Shown here: one piece after another, positions 9,347-18,599 of the stretch | Numbering within the stretch: the stretch's first letter is position 1 | Layout: the number at the start of each line of letters is the position of its first letter | Assembly (NCBI RefSeq): GCF_017873135.1 | Contig: NZ_JAGGJV010000009.1 | Location: forward strand, 186,001 to 250,000 | Direction of reading: 5' to 3' | DNA: 64,000 bases | From: Rhizobium herbae | GTDB lineage: Bacteria; Pseudomonadota; Alphaproteobacteria; Rhizobiales; Rhizobiaceae | The notes under the pieces: generated by a model | Database searches by the model: none | Told to the model about the DNA's origin: nothing | What the model saw: the letters and a program-made list of their open reading frames with translations, nothing else | Made by a program: the position numbers and the translations under genes

Positions 9347-10264
9347 ATGGCGGGCAGGCTGCTTTCGATCGGCGAATGCATGGTGGAACTGATGCAGGCC
9401 GAGGGCGATCTCCTGCGCAAGGGCTATGCCGGCGATACCTTCAACACTGCCTATTACGCCCGGCTCTTCCTGCCCAAGGACTGGTCGGTCGATTACCTGA
9501 CGGCCGTCGGCACCGACACGGTTTCCGGCGAAATGCTCGCCTTCATCGAAAAGACTGGCGTCGGCACCAGCCATATCCGCCGCATAGAGGGTCGTTCGCC
9601 CGGCCTCTACATGATCCACCTGAAGGATGGCGAACGCAGCTTCTCCTACTGGCGCTCGGTCTCCGCCGCCAAGACGCTGGCAGACGACGCCAACCATCTG
9701 CGTGCAGCCATCGAAGCCTCCGACATCATCGTCTTTTCCGGCATCACCCTAGCCATTCTTGCGCCGGCTGCCGTCGAAACATTGCTTTCCGAACTGCGCC
9801 GGGCGAAGGCCGCGGGCAAGCTCGTGGTCTTCGATCCCAACATCCGGCCACGCCTCTGGGACGATAAGTCGTACATGCTCGAAACGATCTCCGCAGGCGC
9901 TCGGGCAGCAAGTCTCGTCATGCCGAGCTTCGACGACGAGGCCACACATTTCGGCGATACCGATATCGCCGCGACCATTGCGCGCTATCGTGGTCTGGGC
10001 GTCGAAAACATCGTGGTGAAGGACGGGGCGAATGGCGTTACCTTGAGCTTCGGCAATGCCGCCCCCGAATTCGTCGCTTCGGCCAAGGCTGAAAAGATCG
10101 TCGATACCACCAGCGCCGGCGACAGCTTCAACGGTGCATTCCTTGCCCGTTATGCCGTCGACGGCGATCCGATCGCAGCAGCCGGTTTTGCAGCCGCGAC
10201 AGCGGCGTCGGTCATCCAGCATCACGGCGCCCTGGTCGCCCGGGACAAGCTGCCCTTCGCGTGA
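9347..10264 (+). CDS. kdgK: 2-keto-3-deoxygluconate kinase (PfkB family)
   Basis: A 305-residue PfkB-family sugar kinase best matching 2-keto-3-deoxygluconate kinase, which makes KDPG for the Entner-Doudoroff aldolase. The N-terminus MAGRLLSIGECMVELM and GYAGDTFNTAYYARL fit KdgK. The C-terminal PfkB signature DTTSAGDSFNGAFLARYA carries the catalytic Asp and anion-hole glycines. ATG at 9347 is preferred to an in-frame GTG at 9326 because GGGGGA sits upstream. It forms a pair with the preceding Ldh-family gene, suggesting uronate or sugar-acid catabolism. Confidence 0.87.
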   Translation: MAGRLLSIGECMVELMQAEGDLLRKGYAGDTFNTAYYARLFLPKDWSVDYLTAVGTDTVSGEMLAFIEKTGVGTSHIRRIEGRSPGLYMIHLKDGERSFSYWRSVSAAKTLADDANHLRAAIEASDIIVFSGITLAILAPAAVETLLSELRRAKAAGKLVVFDPNIRPRLWDDKSYMLETISAGARAASLVMPSFDDEATHFGDTDIAATIARYRGLGVENIVVKDGANGVTLSFGNAAPEFVASAKAEKIVDTTSAGDSFNGAFLARYAVDGDPIAAAGFAAATAASVIQHHGALVARDKLPFA

Positions 10265-10372
10265 AACCACTCGACATTTGATCGGTTCGGCACCAAGTTC
10301 GATCCGAACGGCATCGATCGGCATCGATTATCACCCTATCCTGCGCTTACCCACGAAGCAAAGGAGATCGGA

Positions 10373-10924
10373 ATGATCGGAAAATTGATGACAACGGCTG
10401 TTTTCGCGATGGCAAGCTTGGGCGCGAACACGGTTTCCGCCGCGGATTTCAAGGTGACCAGTAGCGATTTCGCTTCGGGCAAGGTCGAGCAGGCGCAATT
10501 CGCAAATGGCATGGGCTGCACAGGCAAGAATATCTCACCGGAAATTTCCTGGTCGAACGCGCCGGAAGGAACAAAGAGTTTCGTCGTCACGCTCTACGAC
10601 AAGGATGCGCCGACGGGCTCGGGCTGGTGGCATTGGGTGGTGACGAATATCCCGGCAAGCGCGACATCCCTGCCTTCAGGTGCCGGAAATGGCGCCGGCC
10701 AGTTGCCCAAAGGTGCCCTGATGACGCCCACCGATGCCGGCATGGCCGGATATGGCGGCCCCTGCCCGCCTAAGGGCACGGAGCACGACTATACGATCAC
10801 GGTGAAGGCATTGGGCATCGACACGCTGCCGGTGCCTGAAAATGCAACGCCGGCGCTGATCGGGTTTGTCAGCAACATGAACACGCTCGCCGTGGCGACG
10901 ATCTCAGCCAAGGGTAGCCGATAG
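10373..10924 (+). CDS. YbhB/YbcL family (PEBP-like) secreted protein
   Basis: A 183-residue protein of the bacterial Raf-kinase-inhibitor/PEBP-like family. It has a signal peptide (about residues 1-23, ending NTVSA) and the PEBP ligand-pocket motifs KNISPEISWSNAPEGTKSF, LYDKDAPTGSGWWHWVVTNIP and GYGGPCPPKG. The precise role is unknown; family members bind small anionic ligands. AAGGAG precedes the ATG closely. The AraC regulator gene begins six bases after its stop, with its ribosome site overlapping the stop codon, so the two are probably co-transcribed. Confidence 0.88.
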   Translation: MIGKLMTTAVFAMASLGANTVSAADFKVTSSDFASGKVEQAQFANGMGCTGKNISPEISWSNAPEGTKSFVVTLYDKDAPTGSGWWHWVVTNIPASATSLPSGAGNGAGQLPKGALMTPTDAGMAGYGGPCPPKGTEHDYTITVKALGIDTLPVPENATPALIGFVSNMNTLAVATISAKGSR

Positions 10925-10930
10925 GAATCG

Positions 10931-11866
10931 ATGAGCGAGGAGCTTTTAAAGGGCGAGCAGGAGATGCCGCGCGGCGACAGCCGGCCGCGGCATTCCGTCG
11001 TAGCTTCCGGAGAAGCGGCGGCCATCACAGCGACACCCAAGCCCGGCGTCATATCGGCGCCTATGGACCATAAGATTTTTGTCCGCCCGGCCGTGGGCGT
11101 CGCCGCGCGGATCGTCCAGCACAACCGGCTGAGATATTCCAATATCGTCATCAACCGGCCGGTGATCATCCTCGTCGAGCATGGAACCAAAATCCTGCGC
11201 AACGGCGATTATGAGCTGACGATCAAGGCCGGCGGTGCGGTGGCGCTGTGCCAGGACCAGGTATTCGACGTGATCAATGCGGCGGACGCCGCTGGCGCCT
11301 ATCAGGCCCGGTGGATCGCCTTCGATCCAGATCTCGTGCTTGCCCAATCGCCCCCGGCGAGTATGACACCACCAATCGAAAGGGCGCTGGCGCTGAAGGC
11401 CCCGGAAAGGGGTTTTCTTGATGCCTATCGCTTGGCAACTGAGGCCATTGCCACTCCGGACAGCGTGCCCGAGGCGATCGCCGTTCACCGCGTCAAGGAA
11501 CTGCTCATCTGGCTCGATCTTTCAGGTGGCCGTTTCACCTCGCCCCGCCCAGGCGGTTTCGCGCCACGGGTAAGGGCCCTCCTCATGTCAGAACCGGCAG
11601 AGGACTGGTCCGGTGCCGGGCTCTGCGGGACGCTCGGCGTCAGCGAGGCGACGCTTCGGCGCAAGCTTTCGGCCGAGGGGTGGTCGTTCCAGTCGCTGCT
11701 TGCCGACGTGCGGATGTCGGTGGCGATGCAGCTGCTGCAATCGACCAACCTGTCGGTCCTGCACATCGCCCAGGAAGTCGGCTACGAATCGCAATCGCGA
11801 TTCGCGTTGCGGTTCCGCGCCAGGTTCGGTTTTGCCCCGAGCGCCATTCGCGGCCACAAGCGCTGA
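10931..11866 (+). CDS. AraC-family transcriptional regulator
   Basis: A 311-residue regulator with a C-terminal AraC-type DNA-binding domain (about residues 215-311). The first helix-turn-helix is around ATLRRKLSAEGWSFQSLL and the second reads VLHIAQEVGYESQSRFALRFRARFG. The N-terminal half is a cupin-like sensor of the exsA/RhaS-type layout with no clear ligand. It follows the YbhB-like gene with only six bases between them and may regulate it. Its stop lies three bases from the end of the convergent der gene. The basic C-terminus GHKR is normal for the family. Confidence 0.87.
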   Translation: MSEELLKGEQEMPRGDSRPRHSVVASGEAAAITATPKPGVISAPMDHKIFVRPAVGVAARIVQHNRLRYSNIVINRPVIILVEHGTKILRNGDYELTIKAGGAVALCQDQVFDVINAADAAGAYQARWIAFDPDLVLAQSPPASMTPPIERALALKAPERGFLDAYRLATEAIATPDSVPEAIAVHRVKELLIWLDLSGGRFTSPRPGGFAPRVRALLMSEPAEDWSGAGLCGTLGVSEATLRRKLSAEGWSFQSLLADVRMSVAMQLLQSTNLSVLHIAQEVGYESQSRFALRFRARFGFAPSAIRGHKR

Positions 11867-11869
11867 AAA

Positions 11870-13300
11870 TCAGTGGATCTTGCGCTTCTTACGGTTTTCG
11901 AACGGATTTTCCGACGCCCTCAAGTGAATGCGGATCGGCACGCCCGGCATCTCGAAATCGGCGCGCAGGCCGTTCGTCAGATAGCGGATATAACTTTCCG
12001 GAACGGATTCCGGCCGTGTGCACGAGATCATGAAACCCGGTGGACGGGCCTTGACCTGCGTCATGTATTTCAGCTTCAGGCGACGGCCGGAAACGGCCGG
12101 CGGCGGATGCTGGATCTGCTGCGATTCCAGCCACTTGTTGAGCTTGGCGGTGGATATGCGGCGGTTCCAGGTCTTGTCGGTGTCGATGATCGACTGCATC
12201 AGCTTGTCCAGACCGTAGCCGGTCTGGCCGGAGATCGGCACGGCGCGGATGCCGCGCACCTGCGGCAAAAGACGTTCGGTCTTTTCGCGCAGGTCGGCCA
12301 GCAGCGCCTGGGTGTCCTCAACCAGATCCCACTTGTTGAAGGCGAGGATCGCGGCGCGGCCTTCGCGGGCGACGAGATCGACCAGCTGCAGGTCCTGCTT
12401 CTCGAAGGGAATGGTCGCGTCGAAGACGATGACGACGGATTCGGCAAACCGGATCGAGCGCAGGCTGTCGGCGACGGAGAGCTTTTCGAGCTTTTCCTGC
12501 ACACGGGCCTTCTTGCGCATACCGGCGGTATCGAACATCTTGATGGTGCGGCCGCGCCAGTCCCATTCCACCGAAATGCTGTCGCGAGTGATGCCGGCCT
12601 CGGGGCCGGTCAAAAGGCGGTCCTCACCGAGGAAACGGTTGATCAGTGTCGACTTGCCGGCATTCGGACGGCCGATGATCGCCACGCGCAACGGCTTGGT
12701 GTCGTCATATTCCGGTTCATAGTCGTCATCAACATCGTCGCCTTGCTCGCCGCGCAGATCGACATTGGTCTCTGGCTCGTCGATCTCGGGCGGAAAAGCC
12801 CTGTCCTCGCCGATGGCAGCGACGATGGCATCGCGCAGGTCGATCATGCCCTGTCCATGTTCGGCAGAGATGGCGACGGGTTCGCCGAGTCCCAGCGTGA
12901 AGGCGTCGTAATAGCCGCCGTCGGAGCCCTTGGCCTCGGATTTGTTGGCAACCAGCACCACCGGCTTGCCGCGACGGCGCAGCATCTCGCCAAGCGTCTC
13001 GTCGGCGGGCGTCAGCCCGTATTTGGCATCGACGACGAACAGCGTCAGGTCGGCTTCATCGATCGCCGCTTCCGTCTGCAGCCACATGCGGCCCTGCAGC
13101 GTTTCCGGCCCGGACTGCTCGAGGCCGGCGGTATCGATGATGGTGAAGCGGAGATCGACGAGCTTGGCGTCGCCCGGACGGCGGTCGCGGGTCACACCCG
13201 GTGTATCGTCGACAAGCGCCAGCTTCTTGCCAACCAGACGGTTGAAAAGCGTCGACTTTCCGACATTGGGGCGCCCTACGATGGCGACGGTGAAGTTCAT
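11870..13300 (-). CDS. der: Ribosome biogenesis GTPase Der (EngA)
   Basis: A 476-residue essential GTPase that acts in 50S subunit assembly. It has two tandem GTPase domains: the first with GRPNVGKST and DTAG, the second starting near residue 205 with [17 protein letters not shown] and NKWD. A C-terminal KH-like domain ends in a lysine-rich tail. The first domain has NKSE in place of the canonical NKxD, a variation seen in Der proteins. An acidic linker ([16 protein letters not shown]) joins the G domains. It lies 65 bases downstream of a YfgM-like gene and is probably transcribed with it. Confidence 0.97.
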   Translation of the reverse strand: MNFTVAIVGRPNVGKSTLFNRLVGKKLALVDDTPGVTRDRRPGDAKLVDLRFTIIDTAGLEQSGPETLQGRMWLQTEAAIDEADLTLFVVDAKYGLTPADETLGEMLRRRGKPVVLVANKSEAKGSDGGYYDAFTLGLGEPVAISAEHGQGMIDLRDAIVAAIGEDRAFPPEIDEPETNVDLRGEQGDDVDDDYEPEYDDTKPLRVAIIGRPNAGKSTLINRFLGEDRLLTGPEAGITRDSISVEWDWRGRTIKMFDTAGMRKKARVQEKLEKLSVADSLRSIRFAESVVIVFDATIPFEKQDLQLVDLVAREGRAAILAFNKWDLVEDTQALLADLREKTERLLPQVRGIRAVPISGQTGYGLDKLMQSIIDTDKTWNRRISTAKLNKWLESQQIQHPPPAVSGRRLKLKYMTQVKARPPGFMISCTRPESVPESYIRYLTNGLRADFEMPGVPIRIHLRASENPFENRKKRKIH

Positions 13301-13365
13301 CGAATAATCCTGTCTTCAGAGCATCCGAAACCGGCATGCTCCAATTTGTTTTCTTGGGCGTCCGT

Positions 13366-14037
13366 TCAGGACGCCTTGCCGCTCGCGGTAATCAGATCGA
13401 GCAGCATCTGGGCGCGGTTTGCCAGATTGCGTGGGGTCTCGGAATCGTCAGCGATCTGCTGGAACCAGGTCTTGGCCTTAGCCATGTCGCCGGCCTTGTA
13501 GGCGGCGAGCCCCAGCGCTTCGCGCGCCGAATGCCGCAGTCCATTGGCAGGGACGGCAAGCTGCTCGGCCTCGGCCGAAACCTGCTCGTAGGTGCCGGTA
13601 TCGACCAGCAGATAGGCGGCGCGCATCCGGGCCGCATCACGCATGGCCTGTGGCAGGCTGGCATCCTTGGCAATATCGGAGAAGACCTGGACGGCAGCCG
13701 CCGTATCGCCCTTCTGCGCCTGCAGGGTTGCAGCCCGCATCTTTGCCAGAACCGGATAGGCGCCGTAGCCATCCTTCTCCAGCGTGTTCAGCGCTGCGAG
13801 CGCCTCGTCGGTCTTGTTTTCCTTCGACAGCGTCAGCGCTGCGAGAAACTGGTCGCCCGACTGCGAGGCCGACGTCTCATGCCAGTATTCGTAACCCACC
13901 TTGCCAATGGTGCCGATCACGATGAGAATGGCGATCCCGATGATGACGCTGCCGAACCGCGTCCAGACGGCTTTCACCTGTTCTGAGCGCAGTTCTTCGT
14001 TGACTTCGCGGATAAAGCTGTCGTCCTGGTTCGCCAT
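13366..14037 (-). CDS. TPR protein of the YfgM / SecYEG-ancillary type
   Basis: A 223-residue inner-membrane protein with a short cytoplasmic N-terminus, one transmembrane helix (about residues 27-47, FGSVIIGIAILIVIGTIG) and a periplasmic TPR-like region of repeated alanine-rich helices. This layout matches YfgM-type proteins that associate with the SecYEG translocon and periplasmic chaperones. The start ATG at 14037 is chosen because MANQDDSFIREV is the usual family N-terminus. It is upstream of der, a conserved neighbourhood, but no bamB gene lies between them. Confidence 0.82.
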   Translation of the reverse strand: MANQDDSFIREVNEELRSEQVKAVWTRFGSVIIGIAILIVIGTIGKVGYEYWHETSASQSGDQFLAALTLSKENKTDEALAALNTLEKDGYGAYPVLAKMRAATLQAQKGDTAAAVQVFSDIAKDASLPQAMRDAARMRAAYLLVDTGTYEQVSAEAEQLAVPANGLRHSAREALGLAAYKAGDMAKAKTWFQQIADDSETPRNLANRAQMLLDLITASGKAS

Positions 14038-14155
14038 TCCTAAGTTCCGGTTTCCCGGCCTTCCCTGCAAAGATGAATGTAAAGATTTGCGCGCTTCTAC
14101 CGTATTTTGAGGCCGTTGTAAGGGGGCAGCGCGATTTAGCCGCTATTCGCCCCGA

Positions 14156-14743
14156 TTAGCCCATGACTATCGGCGCAACACCGATCAGCAGTTCATGCAG
14201 CTTCCAGATAAAGAGCAGATAGGCGGCAACACCGATGAGGATTGCAAACAGGTCGTATCGCGCCGACCGGAACACAGGCAGCACCAGTTCTCCGGCCCGC
14301 TGCCGCCGCTTCATCGAGATGCGCATGATGACCGCCCAGGCGAGGAACGAGCCGAACAACAACACCGAAGACGTCTCGCCGTTGGCAAGCAGATGCGCGA
14401 GCGCCCAGATCTTGATCGACAGGATCTGCGGATGCTTGACCATCACAGCAATGCGGCCTGCCGGCAGGAAGCCGGCGGCCAGACAGATGAAGGCCAGCAA
14501 CATCAACAGCAGCGAGATATGCTTCAAAAACACCGGCGGATTGTAAAGCATGCCGGTCACGGCCCTTGCCTCGCCGAAGCCATAGACGATCAGACCGAGG
14601 CCGATCAGGCTGATCACGGTGTAAATGCCCATCCAGGCGTTCTTGCCGTTACGCTCGATCACCGAGGCACGCAGGCCAGGCGCCACGACGCGCACCAGAT
14701 GCATGCCCAGAAAGATGACGATCCCCAGAACCAGCAATGCCAT
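14156..14743 (-). CDS. NnrU-family integral membrane protein
   Basis: A 195-residue membrane protein with about six hydrophobic segments, matching the NnrU family. The family signature region is the HPQILSIKIWALAHLLANGE segment near residue 105. NnrU was first linked to nitrogen-oxide respiration, but no denitrification genes are nearby, so that role should not be assumed. ATG at 14743 is preferred over GTG at 14752 because GGGTGG lies at suitable distance. It is divergent from the deacetylase-like gene at 14880. Confidence 0.85.
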   Translation of the reverse strand: MALLVLGIVIFLGMHLVRVVAPGLRASVIERNGKNAWMGIYTVISLIGLGLIVYGFGEARAVTGMLYNPPVFLKHISLLLMLLAFICLAAGFLPAGRIAVMVKHPQILSIKIWALAHLLANGETSSVLLFGSFLAWAVIMRISMKRRQRAGELVLPVFRSARYDLFAILIGVAAYLLFIWKLHELLIGVAPIVMG

Positions 14744-14879
14744 GATATCCACCCGTCTTGTTTGAGATTTCTATCCCATCGCATAACCGGATCGCGCCCA
14801 AGTTTAAAGAGCGATCAAAGGATTGCCGCATTCTTGGGTCAGGGACATCAATTCCGCATTCGCCGTCCAAGGTTTCCGC

Positions 14880-15887
14880 ATGTCCAGATTTGCCGCCGTT
14901 CCCGGCCTTGCTCTCGCATTGGCACTCGTCCCCGCGCTCGCCCATGCCGTCAAGCCGCCGGCACCGGAGGAGCGCAAACAGCTCGTCATCATTTCCTTCG
15001 ACGGCGCCCATGACAACAGGCTCTGGGAAAAGAGCCTTGAGATGGGCAAGCGGACGGGCGCGCATTTCACCTATTTCCTCTCCTGTACTTTTTTGATGAC
15101 GAGAACAGAGGGTGGCAGAAGCTATCAGGCGCCGGGCCAGAAGGCCGGACGTTCCAATGTCGGCTTCGCCCAGAGCCGCGAGGAGATCCAGGCCCGCGTC
15201 CGCCATATCTGGCAGGCGCATCAGGACGGCCATGACATCGGCAGCCATGCCTGCGGCCATTTTGACGGCAAGGGCTGGAGCGAGGCAGACTGGAAGCAGG
15301 AACTTTCCTCGTTCCACACCGCCGTGGCGAACGCCTGGAAAGCCGGCGGCATCGACAAGGAGGAACCGCAGGGCTGGGCGGATTTCGCGGCCAAGGACAT
15401 CAAAGGGTTTCGCGCGCCTTACCTGTCGCTGAGTGACGGCTTGCTGCCGGCCTTGAAGCAGGACGGCTTTACCTATGATGCAAGCCTCGTCACCAAAGGT
15501 CCCGGCTGGCCATCCAATGCGGAGGGAATGCCGCGCTTCGGCCTACCGCTGATCCCGGAAGGCCCGCAGCAGCGCCGGGTGATCGGCATGGACTACAATC
15601 TCTTCATCCGCCACTCGATGGGCGTGGAAAACCGCAAGGACAGCGTCGCCTTCGAAGAGCGCGCGTTCGAAGCCTACCGGAAGGCTTTCGAGGCGCAATA
15701 TCGCGGCGATCGCATCCCTTTGCAACTCGGCTTCCACTTCGTCGAAATGAACGGCGGCGCCTATTGGCGGGCGCTCGACCGGTTCCTGACCGAGACCTGC
15801 GGCAAACCGGATGTCGCCTGCGTCAGCTACGCGCAGGCTCTACCAATGATTGCCAAACAGAAAAAGGCGGATCGCTCCGCCTTTTGA
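14880..15887 (+). CDS. Secreted polysaccharide deacetylase-like protein
   Basis: A 335-residue NodB-fold protein with a signal peptide (about 1-23, core LALALALVPALAHA). Motif 2 is GSHACGHFDG and motif 3 FRAPYL, as in metal-dependent carbohydrate deacetylases. Motif 1, normally TFDDG, reads SFDGAHD, so the usual second metal-binding aspartate is not at its standard place. Activity is therefore uncertain. The ATG at 14880 starts the signal peptide; an upstream in-frame start would not. The last codons form a hairpin with its T-rich arm overlapping the stop. Confidence 0.78.
   Translation: MSRFAAVPGLALALALVPALAHAVKPPAPEERKQLVIISFDGAHDNRLWEKSLEMGKRTGAHFTYFLSCTFLMTRTEGGRSYQAPGQKAGRSNVGFAQSREEIQARVRHIWQAHQDGHDIGSHACGHFDGKGWSEADWKQELSSFHTAVANAWKAGGIDKEEPQGWADFAAKDIKGFRAPYLSLSDGLLPALKQDGFTYDASLVTKGPGWPSNAEGMPRFGLPLIPEGPQQRRVIGMDYNLFIRHSMGVENRKDSVAFEERAFEAYRKAFEAQYRGDRIPLQLGFHFVEMNGGAYWRALDRFLTETCGKPDVACVSYAQALPMIAKQKKADRSAF
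15862..15885. terminator. Hairpin terminator embedded in the 3' end of the deacetylase-like gene
   Basis: Perfect arms AAAAGGCGGA and TCCGCCTTTT flank a TCGC loop. The arms are A-rich on one side and T-rich on the other, so the hairpin can terminate transcription from both directions. It serves this gene and the convergent bacA/sbmA gene that ends at 15912. It encodes the last residues KADRSAF, so terminator and coding sequence overlap. Confidence 0.72.
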
Positions 15888-15911
15888 AGGTTATCGTCAT
15901 AACGTCAGCGT

Positions 15912-17189
15912 TTACGGCTTGTCGGCTGCGAGCTCGCCGTCCGTTTCCTCGCGTGCGAGGTAGCGTTGGTCGATCGCCGGCAGCGGCGCATCATCGATCG
16001 TGGCTTCAAAAGCCTTCAGGCGCTTGTAGATGGATATCAGTTCAACGATCGTCGTCCAGGAGTTGATCAGGAATTGAAACGATGACCGCACCTGATCGAA
16101 GACGTTGCTGACCTGAGTGAAGACGCCCAGCGTCACCTTCCCGGCGGCGACTGACGGAATCAGCACGAGCAGACTAAAGAGGTCATCCGCACGGAGATAG
16201 AAAAAGCGCGCAATGTTGAAGTAGAGATAGTGGAAATAGAGCCGGAAGTAGTTCTTCCGAACGTTGGTGAAAAGCTCCGCCACCGTCGCCGGCTGAGCCC
16301 GATCCTCATGGTCTTCGCCATAGACGAGCTCCTTGCGGTAGGCTGCTTCGACGCGTTGGTTGCGGAATTCGAGACCAGGTAGCTTAATTCCGACGACTGC
16401 CAGAAAAAGGGTGCCGAACAACGACCAGAAGATCGCTGCCCAGACCAGCGCATGCGGGACCACCCCGATGATCGGCAGTTCGTTGATCCTGTCGGAAAAG
16501 GAGAATAGCACTGGCATGAATGCAATCAGTGTCATGATCGCCCTGACGAAGCCTACACCGAGACCTTCGACAGTCGTGGAAAAACGCATCGTATCTTCCT
16601 GCACGCGCTGCGAGGCGCCCTCAATGTGGCGAAGCTTCGACCAGTTCGCCATGTAGAATTCGTTCATCGCGGTGCGCCAGCGAAAGATGTAGTGGCTGAC
16701 GAAGAATAAGTTCAGCACGCTGACCGTTATGGAGACGAAAGCAATGCCTGTGATCCCCAGAAGCCCGGTATAGAGCTGCTCCGCGGTCACCGGGGCAGTC
16801 TTCGCCATAGCCTGTTGGAGGAGATCGTAGTAGGGGCCATACCAGGCATTGAATGCAACGCTGACCTGCACCGAAAAATAGGTCACGAACACAACCAAAG
16901 AGCTTCCCAACACCGACCAATATTGCCAACGATGGGGAGCGTACCAGAACCAGAAGGCGGAAAAGACCGCAGTGGCCACCGCGTAATAAATGTAGAACCA
17001 CAAGAATGCCCCGGACCAGAATAGCGAAACATCCACCCCGGCATTGGGATCGCGAGCCGCGAAGCCGAGTGCGGGGCCGAGTGTGCTTCCGCCCCCGTAC
17101 CAGGATCCGATGATGACCATGGCCCATACGAAAGCCGAGATAAAAAATAGTTTCGGTTTGGGGAAGAAGGAATGAAACAAGGCGGGCAC
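15912..17189 (-). CDS. bacA: Peptide transporter BacA/SbmA
   Basis: A 425-residue inner-membrane protein of the SbmA/BacA family, which takes up antimicrobial peptides by proton motive force. In Sinorhizobium and Brucella, BacA is needed for chronic host infection, for example survival against plant NCR peptides. Seven or eight hydrophobic segments are visible. Family motifs include [24 protein letters not shown] (read in two parts), [11 protein letters not shown], and [20 protein letters not shown]. The start is GTG at 17189; the ribosome site is weak. Naming it bacA rather than sbmA is a matter of rhizobial usage. The gene is monocistronic. Confidence 0.92.
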   Translation of the reverse strand: MPALFHSFFPKPKLFFISAFVWAMVIIGSWYGGGSTLGPALGFAARDPNAGVDVSLFWSGAFLWFYIYYAVATAVFSAFWFWYAPHRWQYWSVLGSSLVVFVTYFSVQVSVAFNAWYGPYYDLLQQAMAKTAPVTAEQLYTGLLGITGIAFVSITVSVLNLFFVSHYIFRWRTAMNEFYMANWSKLRHIEGASQRVQEDTMRFSTTVEGLGVGFVRAIMTLIAFMPVLFSFSDRINELPIIGVVPHALVWAAIFWSLFGTLFLAVVGIKLPGLEFRNQRVEAAYRKELVYGEDHEDRAQPATVAELFTNVRKNYFRLYFHYLYFNIARFFYLRADDLFSLLVLIPSVAAGKVTLGVFTQVSNVFDQVRSSFQFLINSWTTIVELISIYKRLKAFEATIDDAPLPAIDQRYLAREETDGELAADKP

Positions 17190-17301
17190 TCACGTTTCTT
17201 GAGGGCACGACCACCCTGCTTCGATGCGCCGAACCTAAGGCAAAACCCCTGCCCTGCCAATCACGTCAAGCTAATGTTACCGTTATTTAATCACGGGCCG
17301 G

Positions 17302-18501
17302 TCATTCGCCTGTAGCCGCCACGAGTCGCCGCATCTCCAGCCCGATCAGCGCCGCGCAGAAAAGCAGCACCCCGGCCGCCACGAGCGTCGGCGCGGTAAA
17401 GCTGCCGCTGCCTTCGGCCAGCCAGCCGGCAACCAACGGACCGATGATCTGGCCGACGCCGAAGGCGGCGGTCATGAAGGCGAGTGCCTTGCGCGGGCTT
17501 TGCGGCGCCAGCGCCCGGCCGATCTGCAGGCCATAGGCGGTGACCATGATAAAGGTCAGTCCAAGCATCAGGCCACCGATGAGCGGCGCGTAGGGCGATG
17601 GCAGGGCAACGACGAGGACGAGGCCGACCGCCTCGACCAGCAGACCCGCCAGATAGACCCCGACGATCCCAAGACGCGGCACCGCGCGACGCCAGATATG
17701 AACCGACACGGCGGCGCTAAGCCCGGTGATCAGCCAGGCGAGAAACTCGACGGTGTGATCGGTCGCCCCTTGCCGCGCCATGGCGACGAGGAAGGTCGCG
17801 GTGATCACGTAGCCGAAGCCGAACAGGCCATAGGTGAGCGTGATCACCACCAGCGGCCGGGTCCAGACCAGCGGCTTTTCCCTCTCGGTGTTTTTTCCCG
17901 CAGCCGGGCCTGTCGGCAGGAGGGCCGCGACGACGAGGGTGCCAAGGCAAGCGATGATGGCACCGCCGAACCAGGCCACTTGCCAGTCCGCAAAGCCACC
18001 GAAACCGCCGGTGGGCAGAAGGAAGACCATCAGCGACGACACGGCGATACCGATGCCGACGCCGCCGAAATGGACGGATTGAACATGCGAATTGCCGGCG
18101 GCGAGCCCCCTACTGAGCACGATTGCCGAGGTGAAGATCATCGCGAAAGCACTGGCGACACCGGCCAGAAAGCGGATGACGGAAAACAGGACCAACGACG
18201 ATGTCAGCCCCATGGCAAGGAGCAGCGCCGCGGTCATCACCAGCGCCGACAGGCTGATCAGCCGCTCGCGCCCCGCCCCCCAGCCGTAGCCCGCTGCAAC
18301 CGCACCGACGAGGTAGCCGATGAAATTGGCCGAGGCGATCAGCCCGGCATCGGCCGGCGTCATGCCGAGATCGGCCATCATGCCCGGCAGGATCGGGGTG
18401 TAGGAAAAACGCCCGAAGCCCATGGCAACAGCCATGGCGATGGCGCCTGCGAAGGCGGTGGGAGCAAGGCTCTGGTTCAAGGGGCGGTCCAGCGTCGTCA
18501 T
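17302..18501 (-). CDS. YbfB/YjiJ-family MFS transporter
   Basis: A 399-residue major facilitator with about twelve hydrophobic segments, matching the YbfB/YjiJ group (N-terminal AIAMAVAMGFGRFSYTPILP is typical). These are predicted exporters or sugar/metabolite transporters of unknown substrate. Length is normal. A single transcription unit is likely, as the next gene on this strand upstream (map) ends 98 bases away. Confidence 0.85.
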   Translation of the reverse strand: MTTLDRPLNQSLAPTAFAGAIAMAVAMGFGRFSYTPILPGMMADLGMTPADAGLIASANFIGYLVGAVAAGYGWGAGRERLISLSALVMTAALLLAMGLTSSLVLFSVIRFLAGVASAFAMIFTSAIVLSRGLAAGNSHVQSVHFGGVGIGIAVSSLMVFLLPTGGFGGFADWQVAWFGGAIIACLGTLVVAALLPTGPAAGKNTEREKPLVWTRPLVVITLTYGLFGFGYVITATFLVAMARQGATDHTVEFLAWLITGLSAAVSVHIWRRAVPRLGIVGVYLAGLLVEAVGLVLVVALPSPYAPLIGGLMLGLTFIMVTAYGLQIGRALAPQSPRKALAFMTAAFGVGQIIGPLVAGWLAEGSGSFTAPTLVAAGVLLFCAALIGLEMRRLVAATGE

Positions 18502-18599
18502 CCCCTATCTATCGCAATGCAGCATGGCGACGACAAACGACAAAATTTGATGGTGCCGTTCAGCGGCGTGAATGCAAGAGCGACCTGATTGAGGAGAGA

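Noticed and set aside
10265..10372. Terminator after kdgK from the GTTCGG/CCGAAC inverted repeat
   Set aside because: Only a six-base stem with a large loop and no T-run; too weak to call.
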